In this document: positions 33,445-42,900 of the stretch, piece by piece
Numbering within the stretch: the stretch's first letter is position 1
How the letters are laid out: every line of letters begins with the position of its first letter
Source: Streptomyces olivaceoviridis
Lineage (GTDB): Bacteria > Actinomycetota > Actinomycetes > Streptomycetales > Streptomycetaceae
Direction of reading: 5' to 3'
Length of the DNA stretch: 64,000 nucleotides
NCBI RefSeq assembly: GCF_014650115.1
Contig: NZ_BMUI01000016.1
Location: forward strand, 158,593 to 222,592
Notes under the pieces: model-generated
What the model was told of the DNA's origin: nothing
Databases searched by the model: none
The model's input: the letters and a program-made list of their open reading frames with translations, nothing else
Program-made: the position numbers and the translations under genes

Positions 33445-33474
33445 CGGCACGGCACCCCACGGGGCGCCGTGCCG
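33445..33474 (+). terminator. Hairpin between RidA and GntP genes
   Basis: A perfect 9-bp stem CGGCACGGC / GCCGTGCCG with a 12-base loop. It may end or attenuate the kinase-IclR-ridA transcript before the permease gene. Confidence 0.55.
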
Positions 33475-33523
33475 CGCTCCCCCCTGCCCGAAAGCAGTAT
33501 GCATTTACGTAGAGGACCCCCGT

Positions 33524-35002
33524 ATGTCCTATCCGCTCGCTGCCCCCGCCCCTGCCGCACCACCCCACACCGGAGGCCTGCTCCTCCTCGTCGACGGCAC
33601 GGCCGGACTGCTCACGGTCGCCGCCGTGGGCATCGCCCTGCTCCTCTTCCTGATCATCAAGGTCAGGCTCCAGCCGTTCGTCGCCCTGCTCGCCGTCTCC
33701 ATAGCCGTCGGCCTGCTCGCCGGTCTGTCGGTCACCGAGCTCTTCGGCACGGTCCAGCGCTCGGACGCGGTGTCCACCATCGAGTCCGGCATGGGCGGCA
33801 TCCTCGGCCACGTCGCGATCATCATCGGCCTCGGCACCATGCTCGGCGCCGTCCTGGAGGTCAGCGGCGGCGCGGAGGTGCTGGCCTCGCGCCTGCTCGC
33901 CCTGTTCGGCGAGCGCCGGGCCCCCTTCGCGATGGGCCTGACCGGCCTGATCTTCGGCATCCCGGTCTTCTTCGACGTCGGCATCTTCGTCCTGGCGCCG
34001 ATCGTCTACGCCGCCGCCAAGCGCAGTGGCCGCTCGATCCTGCTGTACTGCCTGCCCCTGCTGGCCGGCCTGTCGATGACCCACGCCTTCCTGCCCCCGC
34101 ACCCGGGCCCGGTGGCCGCCGCCGGACTGCTCCACGTCGACCTCGGCTGGGTCATCCTCATGGGCGTCGTCTGCGGCATCCCCGCCGTGCTGGCCGCCTG
34201 GGCGTACTCCGCGTGGATCGGCCGCCGCGTCTTCGTCGCTGTACCGCAGGACATGGTGGAGGCGGCGGCGGAGGCGAAGCAGGCCGTCCTCCAGGAGCAG
34301 CGCGCCTCGGGTGTCGAGCCGCGCGAGGAGCCGGTGCCGCTGGGCACGGTCCTCGCCATCATCGGTACGCCGCTGATCCTGATCCTCGCCGCCACCTTCT
34401 CCTCGATCGCCTTCGACCCCTCCACGGGCCGCTCGGTCGTCGAGTTCTTCGGCCACCCCTTCGTCGCCCTGACGATCGCCCTGCTCCTCGCCTACTACCT
34501 GCTCGGCATCCGCCGCGGCTGGTCCCGCAAGTCCCTGGAGACGGTGTCGACGGCGTCCCTGAAGCCGATCGGCAACATCCTCCTGGTCGTCGGCGCGGGC
34601 GGCGTCTTCGGCGCCGTACTGAAGGCGAGCGGGGTGGCGCAGGCGCTGTCGGACACGTTCCACGACGTGGGCCTGCCCGTCATCGTCCTGTCCTACCTGA
34701 TCTCGGTGGTCCTGCGGGTCGCCCAGGGCTCGGCGACGGTCGCGATCGTCACGACGGCGGGCATCGTGGCGCCCCTGCTCTCCGAGGGCCACCACTCGCA
34801 GGCCTTCGTCGCCCTCGTCATCATGGCCATCTCGGCGGGCTCCATCTTCGCCTCGCACGTCAACGACGGCGGATTCTGGATGGTGGCCAAGTACTTCGGC
34901 ATCAGCGAACGGGACACGCTGCGGACCTGGACGGTCCTGGAGTCGGTGCTGTCACTGGCGGGGTTCGTGGTGGCGGCGGTGGTCAGCGTGTTCGTGAGCT
35001 GA
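33524..35002 (+). CDS. GntP-family proton symporter (gluconate / D-serine type)
   Basis: 492 aa with about 12-14 predicted membrane helices. GntP motifs include LIFGIPVFFDVGIFVLAPIV and MTHAFLPPHPGPVAAAGLL. The family imports gluconate and other sugar acids, and DsdX imports D-serine. Either substrate matches the neighbourhood: gluconate-like with the KDG kinase, D-serine-like with the dehydratase. It is preceded by a hairpin, so it may be expressed separately. Alternatively it carries an N-acyl-glucosaminate, which resembles gluconate. Confidence 0.93.
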   Translation: MSYPLAAPAPAAPPHTGGLLLLVDGTAGLLTVAAVGIALLLFLIIKVRLQPFVALLAVSIAVGLLAGLSVTELFGTVQRSDAVSTIESGMGGILGHVAIIIGLGTMLGAVLEVSGGAEVLASRLLALFGERRAPFAMGLTGLIFGIPVFFDVGIFVLAPIVYAAAKRSGRSILLYCLPLLAGLSMTHAFLPPHPGPVAAAGLLHVDLGWVILMGVVCGIPAVLAAWAYSAWIGRRVFVAVPQDMVEAAAEAKQAVLQEQRASGVEPREEPVPLGTVLAIIGTPLILILAATFSSIAFDPSTGRSVVEFFGHPFVALTIALLLAYYLLGIRRGWSRKSLETVSTASLKPIGNILLVVGAGGVFGAVLKASGVAQALSDTFHDVGLPVIVLSYLISVVLRVAQGSATVAIVTTAGIVAPLLSEGHHSQAFVALVIMAISAGSIFASHVNDGGFWMVAKYFGISERDTLRTWTVLESVLSLAGFVVAAVVSVFVS

Positions 35003-35039
35003 CTGGTTCCGGCACAGGGAAGTCGTCCATACTGCCGCC

Positions 35040-35675
35040 GTGGAGCAGCGCATAGGATCGAGCAGCGAGCCGACCGAGACCGCGGAGCCGTTGAAGGCGG
35101 AGCCTTCGCAGGCCGGGCCGTCGAAGGCCGAACCCGTGAAGGCCGAACCCGTGATGGGCGCCGGTTTCGACCCGGCCTTCGTCCCGGGGATCACGGGTCC
35201 GACGCCGACGGACGGGGTGACGAAGTCACCGGAGCCGAAGGGGGCGCAGGAGCCGCCGTCCTCCGAACCGGTGTCCCCTGCACGGGTGGACGCCGATGGG
35301 GCGGACGCGGAAACCGTCGCCGGCGCGGACGCGGAAACCGGCGCCGACACGGACGCCGAGGACGTCGCCGACGCGGACGGAGAGGACAAGGCCGACGGCC
35401 CGGTCTTCGAGGCGTCCGACCGCCGGGCGCGGATAGTGGCCGACCGCAAGGGCGTCCGCCTCAGCCTGGACGAGGAGGCCTGCGAGTTCCGCTGGGACGA
35501 GATCGCGGCGGTGGAGACGGAGTCACCCCGCTTCGGCAAGCGCTACACGATCACCGTGCACACCCCTGACCGCCGCTGGTACCCGATCGAGATCGAGGCG
35601 GCGGCCAGGGCGCGCTTCAAGGAGTGGGACGAGCAGCTCGACGCGGTGCTCGACGCCTACTTCGAGGAGGCGTGA
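35040..35675 (+). CDS. Hypothetical protein with disordered acidic N-terminus and PH-like C-terminus
   Basis: 211 aa from GTG 35040. Residues 1-125 are low-complexity with two repeat types: KAEP/QAGP-like steps near the start and (A)DA(E)(T/D)-type acidic repeats at about 80-118. Residues about 125-211 form a compact domain with alternating strands and a terminal helix (VFEASDRRARIVADRKGVRL, FGKRYTITVHTPDRRWYPIE) that resembles a small PH-like fold. Its function is unknown to me. It lies 37 bases behind the permease stop and ends one base before the convergent M14 stop. Confidence 0.7.
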   Translation: MEQRIGSSSEPTETAEPLKAEPSQAGPSKAEPVKAEPVMGAGFDPAFVPGITGPTPTDGVTKSPEPKGAQEPPSSEPVSPARVDADGADAETVAGADAETGADTDAEDVADADGEDKADGPVFEASDRRARIVADRKGVRLSLDEEACEFRWDEIAAVETESPRFGKRYTITVHTPDRRWYPIEIEAAARARFKEWDEQLDAVLDAYFEEA

Positions 35676-35676
35676 C

Positions 35677-37020
35677 CTAACCGCAGTACTGGGCGGCCTT
35701 GCCGATCGACCGGTACATGCAGTCGGCGTTCTCCAGCAGCTGCAACACGGCGTCCTTGTTCCGGGAGGTCTCCCGCTCGATGACTTCGTCGGGCGGGTAG
35801 AACCCGCCTCCGGAACTGGACGTCGGATACATCTCGAAGGTGTAGTCGAAGATCTTGTGCACGCCCCAGAGGTAGTCGTCGATGGACCCGTCGGTGATGT
35901 ACAGGTCGCTGGACTGCTCCGCCGTGTACCCGTTGGCGGCGGCCATCTTCTGCCCCACGGCCTTGAACGCGGCGGCGTCGTCCGCGGTCATTCCGGTGGC
36001 GGTGTCGTTGTACGTCCACCCGAACGGCCACAGCACCAGCTCGCTGTAGGTGTGGAAGTCGATGCCGGCCTTGATCTGCTGCTTGCCGCCGACGACCCGG
36101 CCGCGCACGAAGTCGGAGACGACCTTCACCTCGGGCGCGGACTCGGCGGCGGATCCGCGGTAGGTCTCGGAGGACGTCGAGCCCGACGACCCGCCGCAGC
36201 AGCCCCACTTGTGGTTCCAGTTCCGGTTCAGGTCCGTACCGACGTACGAGGAACCGGAGTTGGGCTGCCGGTTCTTCCGCCAGGACCGGTACGACCCGCT
36301 GGCGATGTCGTACTCGCCCCCGTCCGGGTTGAGATCGGGAACGATCCAGATCTCCCGGCTGTCGACAATGTTCGTGATCCGGGAGTCGGTCCCGTACCCC
36401 GCGCCGAGTTCGCGCAGCAGGTACAGCGCCATCTCCACGGTCAGGTGCTCCCGTGCGTGCTGATGAGCCGTGAACAGCACTTCCGGTTCGTCCTCGTCGG
36501 TGCCGACGTTGTCGCTGACCTTGATGGCGATGATGTCACGCCCTTGGTACGACTTCCCGATCACCCGCTTGCTCATGATGCCCGGGTAGGCGGCGAGCCG
36601 CTGGTCGATCTCGGCGTTCGTCTCGGCGTAGTTGTGGTACTTCGAGTCGGCGCTGGGGAAGTCGTAGAGCCGCGCTCCGGACCGCTGCGGCACGTCCCCC
36701 AACGGCCGCACGTCGTACCCGAGTCCCCGAAGCCGCCGGATCTGCTCGGCCCGCCCGGACACGACGACGGTCTCCTCGTCGGCCTCGTCGACGGTGACAC
36801 CGGTCGCCTGGATGGCCGTACGGGTCACGGGTGTCGTGCTCTGGTGGATCTCGTACTGCCGGACGCCGTCGTCGGCCGGTCCGACCCTGCGCACGCTGTC
36901 GGCGGTGGCATGCTCGACGCCGGCCGGGACCGGGGCGGCGAGCGCGAGGGCCAGCAGCGCACCGAGAACGGCGGTACGTCTGCCACCACGCGCGCCGGAG
37001 CCGCGGATGCGAAGTCGCAT
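35677..37020 (-). CDS. Secreted zinc carboxypeptidase, M14 family
   Basis: 447 aa from ATG 37020, with AAGGAG upstream; the frame is open 45 codons farther but that start lacks signal features. It has a twin-arginine-like and hydrophobic signal (residues 5-35), a pro-region to about residue 120, then the M14 domain: zinc motif H188-A-R-E191 in FTAHQHAREH, Zn His in DFHTYSELVLWPFG and the catalytic Glu in FDYTFEMYP. It should remove C-terminal residues from peptides outside the cell. Four cysteines, CC in WGCCGG and C at the end, may form disulfides. It is convergent with the hypothetical gene at 35040. Confidence 0.9.
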   Translation of the reverse strand: MRLRIRGSGARGGRRTAVLGALLALALAAPVPAGVEHATADSVRRVGPADDGVRQYEIHQSTTPVTRTAIQATGVTVDEADEETVVVSGRAEQIRRLRGLGYDVRPLGDVPQRSGARLYDFPSADSKYHNYAETNAEIDQRLAAYPGIMSKRVIGKSYQGRDIIAIKVSDNVGTDEDEPEVLFTAHQHAREHLTVEMALYLLRELGAGYGTDSRITNIVDSREIWIVPDLNPDGGEYDIASGSYRSWRKNRQPNSGSSYVGTDLNRNWNHKWGCCGGSSGSTSSETYRGSAAESAPEVKVVSDFVRGRVVGGKQQIKAGIDFHTYSELVLWPFGWTYNDTATGMTADDAAAFKAVGQKMAAANGYTAEQSSDLYITDGSIDDYLWGVHKIFDYTFEMYPTSSSGGGFYPPDEVIERETSRNKDAVLQLLENADCMYRSIGKAAQYCG

Positions 37021-37216
37021 GAACTCTCCTTGTGGGGGTGGAGGGGAGGTGGGGTGTTCCCGTGCGACGTGCGGATGCGAGCCGGCGGGGACCTTCTGGC
37101 CGGACTCCCTGTGAGCTCGCTGTGCGGGTTGGCGCTCATGGTGCGGGGTTGGCATGATCAGGTCAAGTGTGGGCGAAGGGAACGACCGGAAACGGCGCGG
37201 CGGGCCGACGGATCCC

Positions 37217-37414
37217 TCAGTCGGCGGACTGCCGCGCCTTCAGGGCTTCGATGAAGGGGGTGAAGGCGCGGACCGGGAAGGTGAGGGTGGCTCGGGTGGG
37301 GAACTTGGAGTCGCGGATGGATATGTGGGTGTCCATGTCGGCGACTTCGACGCAGTCGTTCCCCTCACCTCCACCTGAGAAGGACGACTTCTTCCACGAG
37401 GTGGGGGTGGTCAC
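37217..37414 (-). CDS. DUF397 protein
   Basis: 65 aa. It shows the DUF397 pattern: WKKSSFSGGGEGNDCVEVA and the conserved IRDSKFP. Proteins of this family are nearly always encoded beside an HTH protein with a DUF5753 domain, as here (six-base gap), and the pair behaves like a regulator with its small partner in Streptomyces (BldB/Scr-like systems). It is the downstream partner in the pair. Confidence 0.93.
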   Translation of the reverse strand: MTTPTSWKKSSFSGGGEGNDCVEVADMDTHISIRDSKFPTRATLTFPVRAFTPFIEALKARQSAD

Positions 37415-37420
37415 CGTTCC

Positions 37421-38272
37421 TCACAGCTCCTTCGCCAACTGGTGGATGAGGTCGCGCGACCGCTCAGGGGACAGCGCCTGCCCCCTCACCCTACGGAACA
37501 GCCTGCGGAAGTGCTCCAGCTGTGCTTCCGAGTCGATGAACGCGGTGCCGTGCGGGGCGTCGCGCACGACGGTGTCCAGCCGCGGCACCGCTCCACCCAG
37601 GTGCACCATGGCGCTTCCGGCTCCGGCGAAGTCGTCCAGGGCGAACGGGACGACCTGAACCGTGACGTGCCCGGCTTCGGAAACCTCAAGGACGCGGTTG
37701 AGCTGTGCCCGGGAAGCGGCGCGCCCGGCCACCCGGATGCGGAGTGCCGCCTCATGGATCACCGTCTCGTACGGGATGGGGTCAGACCCGTCGATGACGA
37801 CCCTCCGCTTCATCCGGTGCTCCACCCGAAGGGTCACCTCGCTCTCGGGGAACTCCGGGTTCATGTAGGCGAAGAGGGCCCGGGCGTAGTCCTCCGTCTG
37901 GAGGAGCCCCGGCACGTGGATGACCGCCACGTCCTTACGGAACCGTGCGTGATGGTCCAGCTCGGCCAGGTCCTGGTAGGCGGCGGGGAGGGCGCCCCGG
38001 TACTCCTCCCACCAGCCGCGGGTCCGGTCCGTCGTCATGGCCACCAACGCGTCGATCAGAGCGCCGTCGGTACAGGCGTAGTTGGCGGCGAGTCGGCGTA
38101 CACGCTCCTCGCTCACCCCTGCGATGCCGGACTCGATCTGACTCATCTGAACGGAGTTCGTCCCGAGCCGGGCCGCTGCCTCCGTCGCCTTCAGCCCCGC
38201 GGCTTCGCGAAGTCTGCGCAGTTCGGTGCCCAGCCGAACTTGGCGTGCTGTCGGGTTCCGTCGTGCCGGCAC
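37421..38272 (-). CDS. XRE-type HTH protein with DUF5753 domain
   Basis: 283 aa from GTG 38272, since AGGAGAG lies just upstream and overlaps the longer TTG start at 38290. The HTH is at about 8-65 (GTELRRLREAAGLKATEAAA; NSVQMSQIESG). The DUF5753 domain (about 95-280) contains YEETAL-type features RFRKDVAVIHVPGLLQTEDY and AFIDSEAQLEHFRRLF. It forms the classic pair with the DUF397 gene six bases downstream. The pair usually has a third, divergently coded ATP-binding anti-sigma-like gene; that gene is here but broken (38478). Confidence 0.92.
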   Translation of the reverse strand: MPARRNPTARQVRLGTELRRLREAAGLKATEAAARLGTNSVQMSQIESGIAGVSEERVRRLAANYACTDGALIDALVAMTTDRTRGWWEEYRGALPAAYQDLAELDHHARFRKDVAVIHVPGLLQTEDYARALFAYMNPEFPESEVTLRVEHRMKRRVVIDGSDPIPYETVIHEAALRIRVAGRAASRAQLNRVLEVSEAGHVTVQVVPFALDDFAGAGSAMVHLGGAVPRLDTVVRDAPHGTAFIDSEAQLEHFRRLFRRVRGQALSPERSRDLIHQLAKEL

Positions 38273-38477
38273 GGCGACCTCTCTCCTCAACGGCTTCGGC
38301 GAGGCGACTCGTTCGAGGGCAAGGTTACGCGACCGGCTTGCTGTGAATGAAATTTATGCCCTACCGTCGGTGACGTACCGCATACACAGCGGAAGCACAC
38401 CGCGTCGTCCTGCCATGACGGCTGCGGCAATGCCACCGCGCGCGCAAACCCCACTCACCGACTGGAGTTGCTGAGCC

Positions 38478-38815
38478 ATGCCCGAAAACGAACCCTGGGA
38501 CTACACCCTCTGCATCCCCAACGACCCCAGAGCCGTCACCGTCTGCCGCCGCACCCTGCGCGCGATCCTGACCCTGCACGGGGGCCGGCGGCACTGCGGG
38601 TACGGCGCTTTCCGCAGGGCCTGGTGTGGATCGGGGCGTGGGACACGGACCCCGCACCACCGGAGCCGCCGGTGCCATTGGGGCAGGTACTGGAGTCGGA
38701 GGAGGGGAGGGGGCTTGGGCTGGTGACGGCCTGCGCCCAGGACTGGGGTCGGCAGCCGTCGGCGCGGTTCGGGGACCGGGGGAAGTGCGTGTGGTGTGAG
38801 CTGGGGGTGGCGTGA
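38478..38815 (+). pseudogene. Broken ATP-binding (anti-sigma regulatory type) gene
   Basis: From ATG 38478 the first about 34 codons read like the start of a serine/threonine-kinase-type anti-sigma ATPase (MPENEPWDYTLCIPNDPRAV, TVCRRTLRAILTLHG). The second half is in another frame: GPAALRVRRFPQGLVW and GRGLGLVTACAQDWG, the latter the G-box of an HATPase. About 60-70 residues that should lie between them, with the N-box, are missing at about 38580. I infer a deletion with a frameshift. Nothing functional remains. The gene is the third member of the HTH/DUF397 module. Confidence 0.75.
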
Positions 38816-38935
38816 TGGTGGCCCGGTTCGAAATCCATCCGGGCGAAGCCTCAGTCACGCCTCCATGATTCATGGCCCGCTGGAAGACACGATGAAGAAG
38901 CAAAAGCGCAGGAAAATTCACGGAATGAGTGCGAT

Positions 38936-39427
38936 ATGCCCTTCATCCGCCGCGGGCTGACCATGACCACGTCGCTTCTGGCCCTCACCAGCTTCATCGG
39001 TATGGGAACCGCCGCCCACGCCGCACAGATGGACGACGGGGATGGCTACAGGCCGTGTGTCATCACCAATCAGGGAAACCACAACGAGAACAGCTACCAG
39101 TCGTGTGGACAGATCCTCACCGGAACCGGCCACGTCACCGGTGACAACCACACGATCGGATCCGGGGCCCCGGGACGACCCAACTCGCTGCCGCAGGTCG
39201 GCGTGACACCGACCAACCTTCTCTCGGCACCGCAGGACAACGCCGACGTCGTGGCCTTTCTGCCCGGCGGTAGCGATGTCTCCGCCGCCTGCACCGTCAA
39301 GAGCCCGGCCGGCGACGGCATCTTCTATCTCGTCGTCACCACCGTCAACAACTACCCCACGGCCGGCTGGGTACCGGCCGAGTCGGTGCAAACCACCGCG
39401 GACTTCCCGGAATGTCTGCCGGACTGA
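38936..39427 (+). CDS. Small secreted protein, cysteine-containing
   Basis: 163 aa from ATG 38936 (no strong ribosome-binding site). The signal peptide covers about 1-30 (TMTTSLLALTSFIGMGTAAH, cleavage near AHA-AQM). The mature part has four cysteines and an SH3-like C-terminal end (GIFYLVVTTVNNYPTAGWVP). It shares no recognised family that I can name with confidence. It lies next to the HTH/DUF397 module and ends just before a terminator duplicated near the chitinase. Confidence 0.65.
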   Translation: MPFIRRGLTMTTSLLALTSFIGMGTAAHAAQMDDGDGYRPCVITNQGNHNENSYQSCGQILTGTGHVTGDNHTIGSGAPGRPNSLPQVGVTPTNLLSAPQDNADVVAFLPGGSDVSAACTVKSPAGDGIFYLVVTTVNNYPTAGWVPAESVQTTADFPECLPD

Positions 39428-39453
39428 GACGACGCCAGGTGCCCCACAGGAAA

Positions 39454-39480
39454 GCGCCCGGACCGGGAGGGTCCGGGCGC
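39454..39480. terminator. Terminator, copy A (next to chitinase relic)
   Basis: A perfect 11-bp stem GCGCCCGGACC / GGTCCGGGCGC with a five-base loop. It resembles the hairpin at 43811-43836 and, like it, stands just past a GH18 C-terminus. It serves both the secreted gene on the plus strand and the relic on the minus strand. Confidence 0.75.
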
Positions 39481-39502
39481 CGGGGACGGCTGGTGGGTCA
39501 GG

Positions 39503-39600
39503 TCACGGCAGTGCGTGGACGTGCGCTCCCGCCGAGTTGGACCACGCGTCGCCCGCCGTCGCGTCCCGGTCCGTCCACGCGGCGGACGTCACGGAGTTGT
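39503..39600 (-). pseudogene. Relic of a GH18 chitinase C-terminus
   Basis: The minus strand encodes SVTSAAWTDRDATAGDAW then SNSAGAHVHALP and a TGA stop at 39503. This aligns with the end of the intact chitinase, GAMTWSTNWDATSGNAW then SNTVGPHVHALP. Both are followed by a similar terminator hairpin. Upstream of about 39600 the homology stops, so only the last 30 or so codons survive. The DNA is clearly diverged from the intact gene, so it is a remnant of an older paralogue rather than a fresh duplication. Confidence 0.75.
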
Positions 39601-39992
39601 TCATCGGGCAGTGAGCACGTGACCCTTGGCTCGCTGGCCTCCGGGCCGTTGTCGTGCTTCCGCGACCCGCGGTCAAGGGCGCGTTCCGTGCCGTCTTCGG
39701 CGATGGGCCTCCGGCCCACCTTTGACCCGGCCCGTTCCAGCCCGGGGTAGAAGCGAGCGAGCGGCCCGGAGCGGCGGTGGCCCTGCCGGTACCGGGTCCT
39801 CGGGCAGGAGCCGCTGACGCGGAGGCGCGCTCGCGCCTCGCCGGCACGCCGGGCGTGGCTTGGCGGCCAACGGTCGGTGGCGGCGGGGATCGGCGGCGAC
39901 GGGTGTGATTGGCGGATTTGGTCCAGGGGGCGCAGGGAGAGGTGGAGGCCGGGACCGTCCAGACACCTCGCCGCGTGGCTCAGGTCCGCCAA
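39601..39992. other. Unassigned DNA between chitinase relic and Rhs relic
   Basis: About 390 bases. No frame here has family likeness or a ribosome-binding site on either strand. It may be the remains of Rhs toxin or immunity genes, but nothing in it lets me say so. Confidence 0.4.
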
Positions 39993-42900
39993 TCATCTCG
40001 GTCTCGTCGGCCACGAGGCGGCTCGCCATGCTCGCTCGAACTCTTCAGGGCTGATCGAAGAAGCTGAGAAGTGTGGCTGATTGGCCACATCATCGATTGA
40101 TCCGACGGGAACTTCGCTCAGACCGATTTCCGCGGACTCGTGAGGATCGGGGCTGAGGTACCGCGCCGTTTCCGGGTCGTAGTGGCGGAAGTAGTTGTAG
40201 TGGAGGCCGGTTTCGGGGTCGTAGTACTGGCCCGGGAAGCGTAAGGGGGTGTAGATAGTGCTGTTCGCAGCCCATGCCGTTGTCCCCCACAGGGTGCTGC
40301 GCGTGTGCCAGGCGATGTCGCCCTGTTCGTCGACGAGTTCGGTCGGGGGGTCGATCAGGTCGGTGACGATGGTGAAGAAGCGGGAGTTGGTTCCCTGCTG
40401 GGAGGCGTCGGCCGGGGTGATGCGTTCCGTCTGGGCCAGGGGGCGTAGACCCTGGTGGTCCCAGGTGAGGGTGACCGGGTGGGGGAGGTCGGCGGACGTC
40501 GTCGTCTGTTCGCAGAGGGTTGTGCCGTCCCAGGTGAAGTCCACCCGCTCCATGACCGTTTCGCCGTCCTCGGCGAGGCGGAGTTTGGCGGTGCGGCGGC
40601 CCAGGGGTCGTAGGTGTAGCGCCAGCGGGTGCCGTCCGGGGTGACCACGGACGTCAGGCGGTCCTCGGCGTCCCATGCGTAGCGCCAGGTGTCCGGCTTG
40701 CGGGACAGGCGGGTCTTCTGCCGGAGCGTGATGCGGCCGAGTGCGTCGTGTTCGTAGCGGACGTTGCCTGCCCGGGTGATGCGGGTGCCCGCGTACGCGC
40801 GCGGACCCCTTGCCTCCGCGCCCGGGTGGTCCGAGGGCCAGGACGCCTCGGTCTGGTTGCCTGCCTCGTCGTAGGCGTACCGCTCCGTCCAGCCGGCCGC
40901 GTGGACCGCCGTCACCCGGCCGGCCGCGTCGAGGTCGAAGCGGCGGGTGCCGGACAGGTGGTCGTCGATGCCGATCAGGTTGCCGTCGGCGCGGTAGGTG
41001 TACGTCCGGTGCTGGAGCCGGTGGCCCCGCGCGCCGGTCACCGACTGGGACGTCAGGCGGCCCATGAGGTCGAAGGAGTGCTCCAGAGCGACCGTGCCGT
41101 CGATGTGGCGGGCCAGTTCGCGGCCCGCCTCGTCGTACGTGAAGTCGATCGGCCGGCCCGACGCCACCATGCCCGTGCGGCGGCCCGCCGCGTCGTACGA
41201 CCATGTGGATACGGCACCTGTCGACGTCGTGCGGCCCGTGCGGCGGCCCAAGGCGTCGTAGGTGTACGTCACCGTGCGGCTGTTGACGGTCTCCGAGTGC
41301 AGCCGGCCGTGGCGGTCTCGCAACAGGGTCAGTGTTGTGCCGTCCGGGCCCGTTGCCTGGGCCAGTTGGTCGGTCATGTCGTAGGCATACGTCGTGGTTT
41401 GACCCGCCACCTCCTTGCGTAATACTTGACCGAGTTCGTTCCGCTCGAAGGTCACCTCCTGGCCGAGGGCGTTGCGCCGCGTGACCAGGCGGCCCACCGG
41501 GTCGTACTCGTACGTCAGCGTGCGGTCGTCGAAGTCCGTCTCCGCCACCAGGCGGCCGGCCGCGTCATACTCGTACGTCCAAGTGAGGCCCTGCGGGTTC
41601 ATGACCTTCGTCAGGCGCAGTTCCGTGTCGTGCGCGAATTCGTAGCGGACGCCGTCCGGGCCCGTGCGGGCCGTCAGCAAGTCGAAATGCGTGTACTCGA
41701 AGCGGCTGACCCCGCCCAACGGGTCTGTGTGGCTCGTGCAGTTGCCCTCGCCGTCGTACGTCCACGTCTCCCGTCGTGCCGTCCGGGGCCGTGCGGCAGG
41801 TCAGTTTGCCTTCAAGTGACCATTCCAAATGGGTCGTCGCGCCGGTGGGGTCCGTGAACGTGGTCGGGAGGCCCAGGGCGTTCCGTTCGTAACGCGTGGT
41901 CGCGCCCAGTGGGTCCGTCATCTCCGTCGGGAGGCCCGTGCGGTCGCAGACGACCGTCGACGTGTTGCCCAGCGGGTCCGTCACCGACGTCAGGTGACCG
42001 GCTTCGGTGCAGGTGAACCGGGTCGTCCCGCCCGCCGGTTCCGTCGCCGACGTGCGGTTGCCCCGGTCGTCGTACGTCTGGCGGATCACCGTGCCGTCCG
42101 GGTTCACGATCTTCACCGGCAGGCCGAGGTCGTTGTACTCCGCCCGCGCCTCGCGGCCGTCCGGGCGGACAACCCGCGTGAGGTTGCCGGCGGCGTCGTA
42201 CTCGAACGTCGTCGTGTGGCCCAGTGGGTCCGTCGTGGACAGCAGGCGGTTGTAGCGGTCGCGGCTGTGGTGGGTCGTCGCGCCCAGTGGGTCGGTCTCC
42301 GCCACCACCTGCCAGGCGTCGTTCACCAAGAGCGGCGTGTGTGGCCCTCAGCCGTCGTTGCCGTCGTCGTCCTCAGGCCCGTTGTCGCGTCCGAGTCGCC
42401 GTACGTCAGGCGCAGCGCCATGTGACCCGCCGAGCCGCCTTCCGCGACGCAGCGGTCCTGGTCGTCGTACTCGTACGTGTAACTGCGGTCGTTCGTGTCC
42501 GTCCAGGAGGTGACGCGGCCGGCCTCGTCGTACGTGAAGCGGAGCGGCAGGCCGGAGGAGTTGACGACCTCCGTGAGGTTGCCGTCCGTGTAGCCGAAGC
42601 GCCTCAGTTCCTCGCCGGTCGCGGTCAGGTGATACGCCGTGACGCGGCCGGATTCCGTCGTGATGCGGACGCCCTGGCCGCCGCTCGTGTGGACGCCCAG
42701 CGGGGTGCCCTCGGCGTCGTACTCGAAGGTGCTCCAGTTGCCGTTGCGGTCGTCGATCTGTTCGAGGATCGCGAGGTCGGGGCCTTGGTCGGCGAAGTGC
42801 CAGGTGCGGTGGGTTCGGGGGTCGGTGATGGTGTAGCCGTCGTCCACGCGGTCCAGGGGGAGGCGGGGGCCGTGGGTGGGCAGGGTGGGCAGGCCGGGGG

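Noticed and set aside
39993..40160. A toxin domain at the C-terminus of the Rhs gene.
   Set aside because: Only about 50 residues follow the SPDP core end, with no known toxin motif; too short to support a call.
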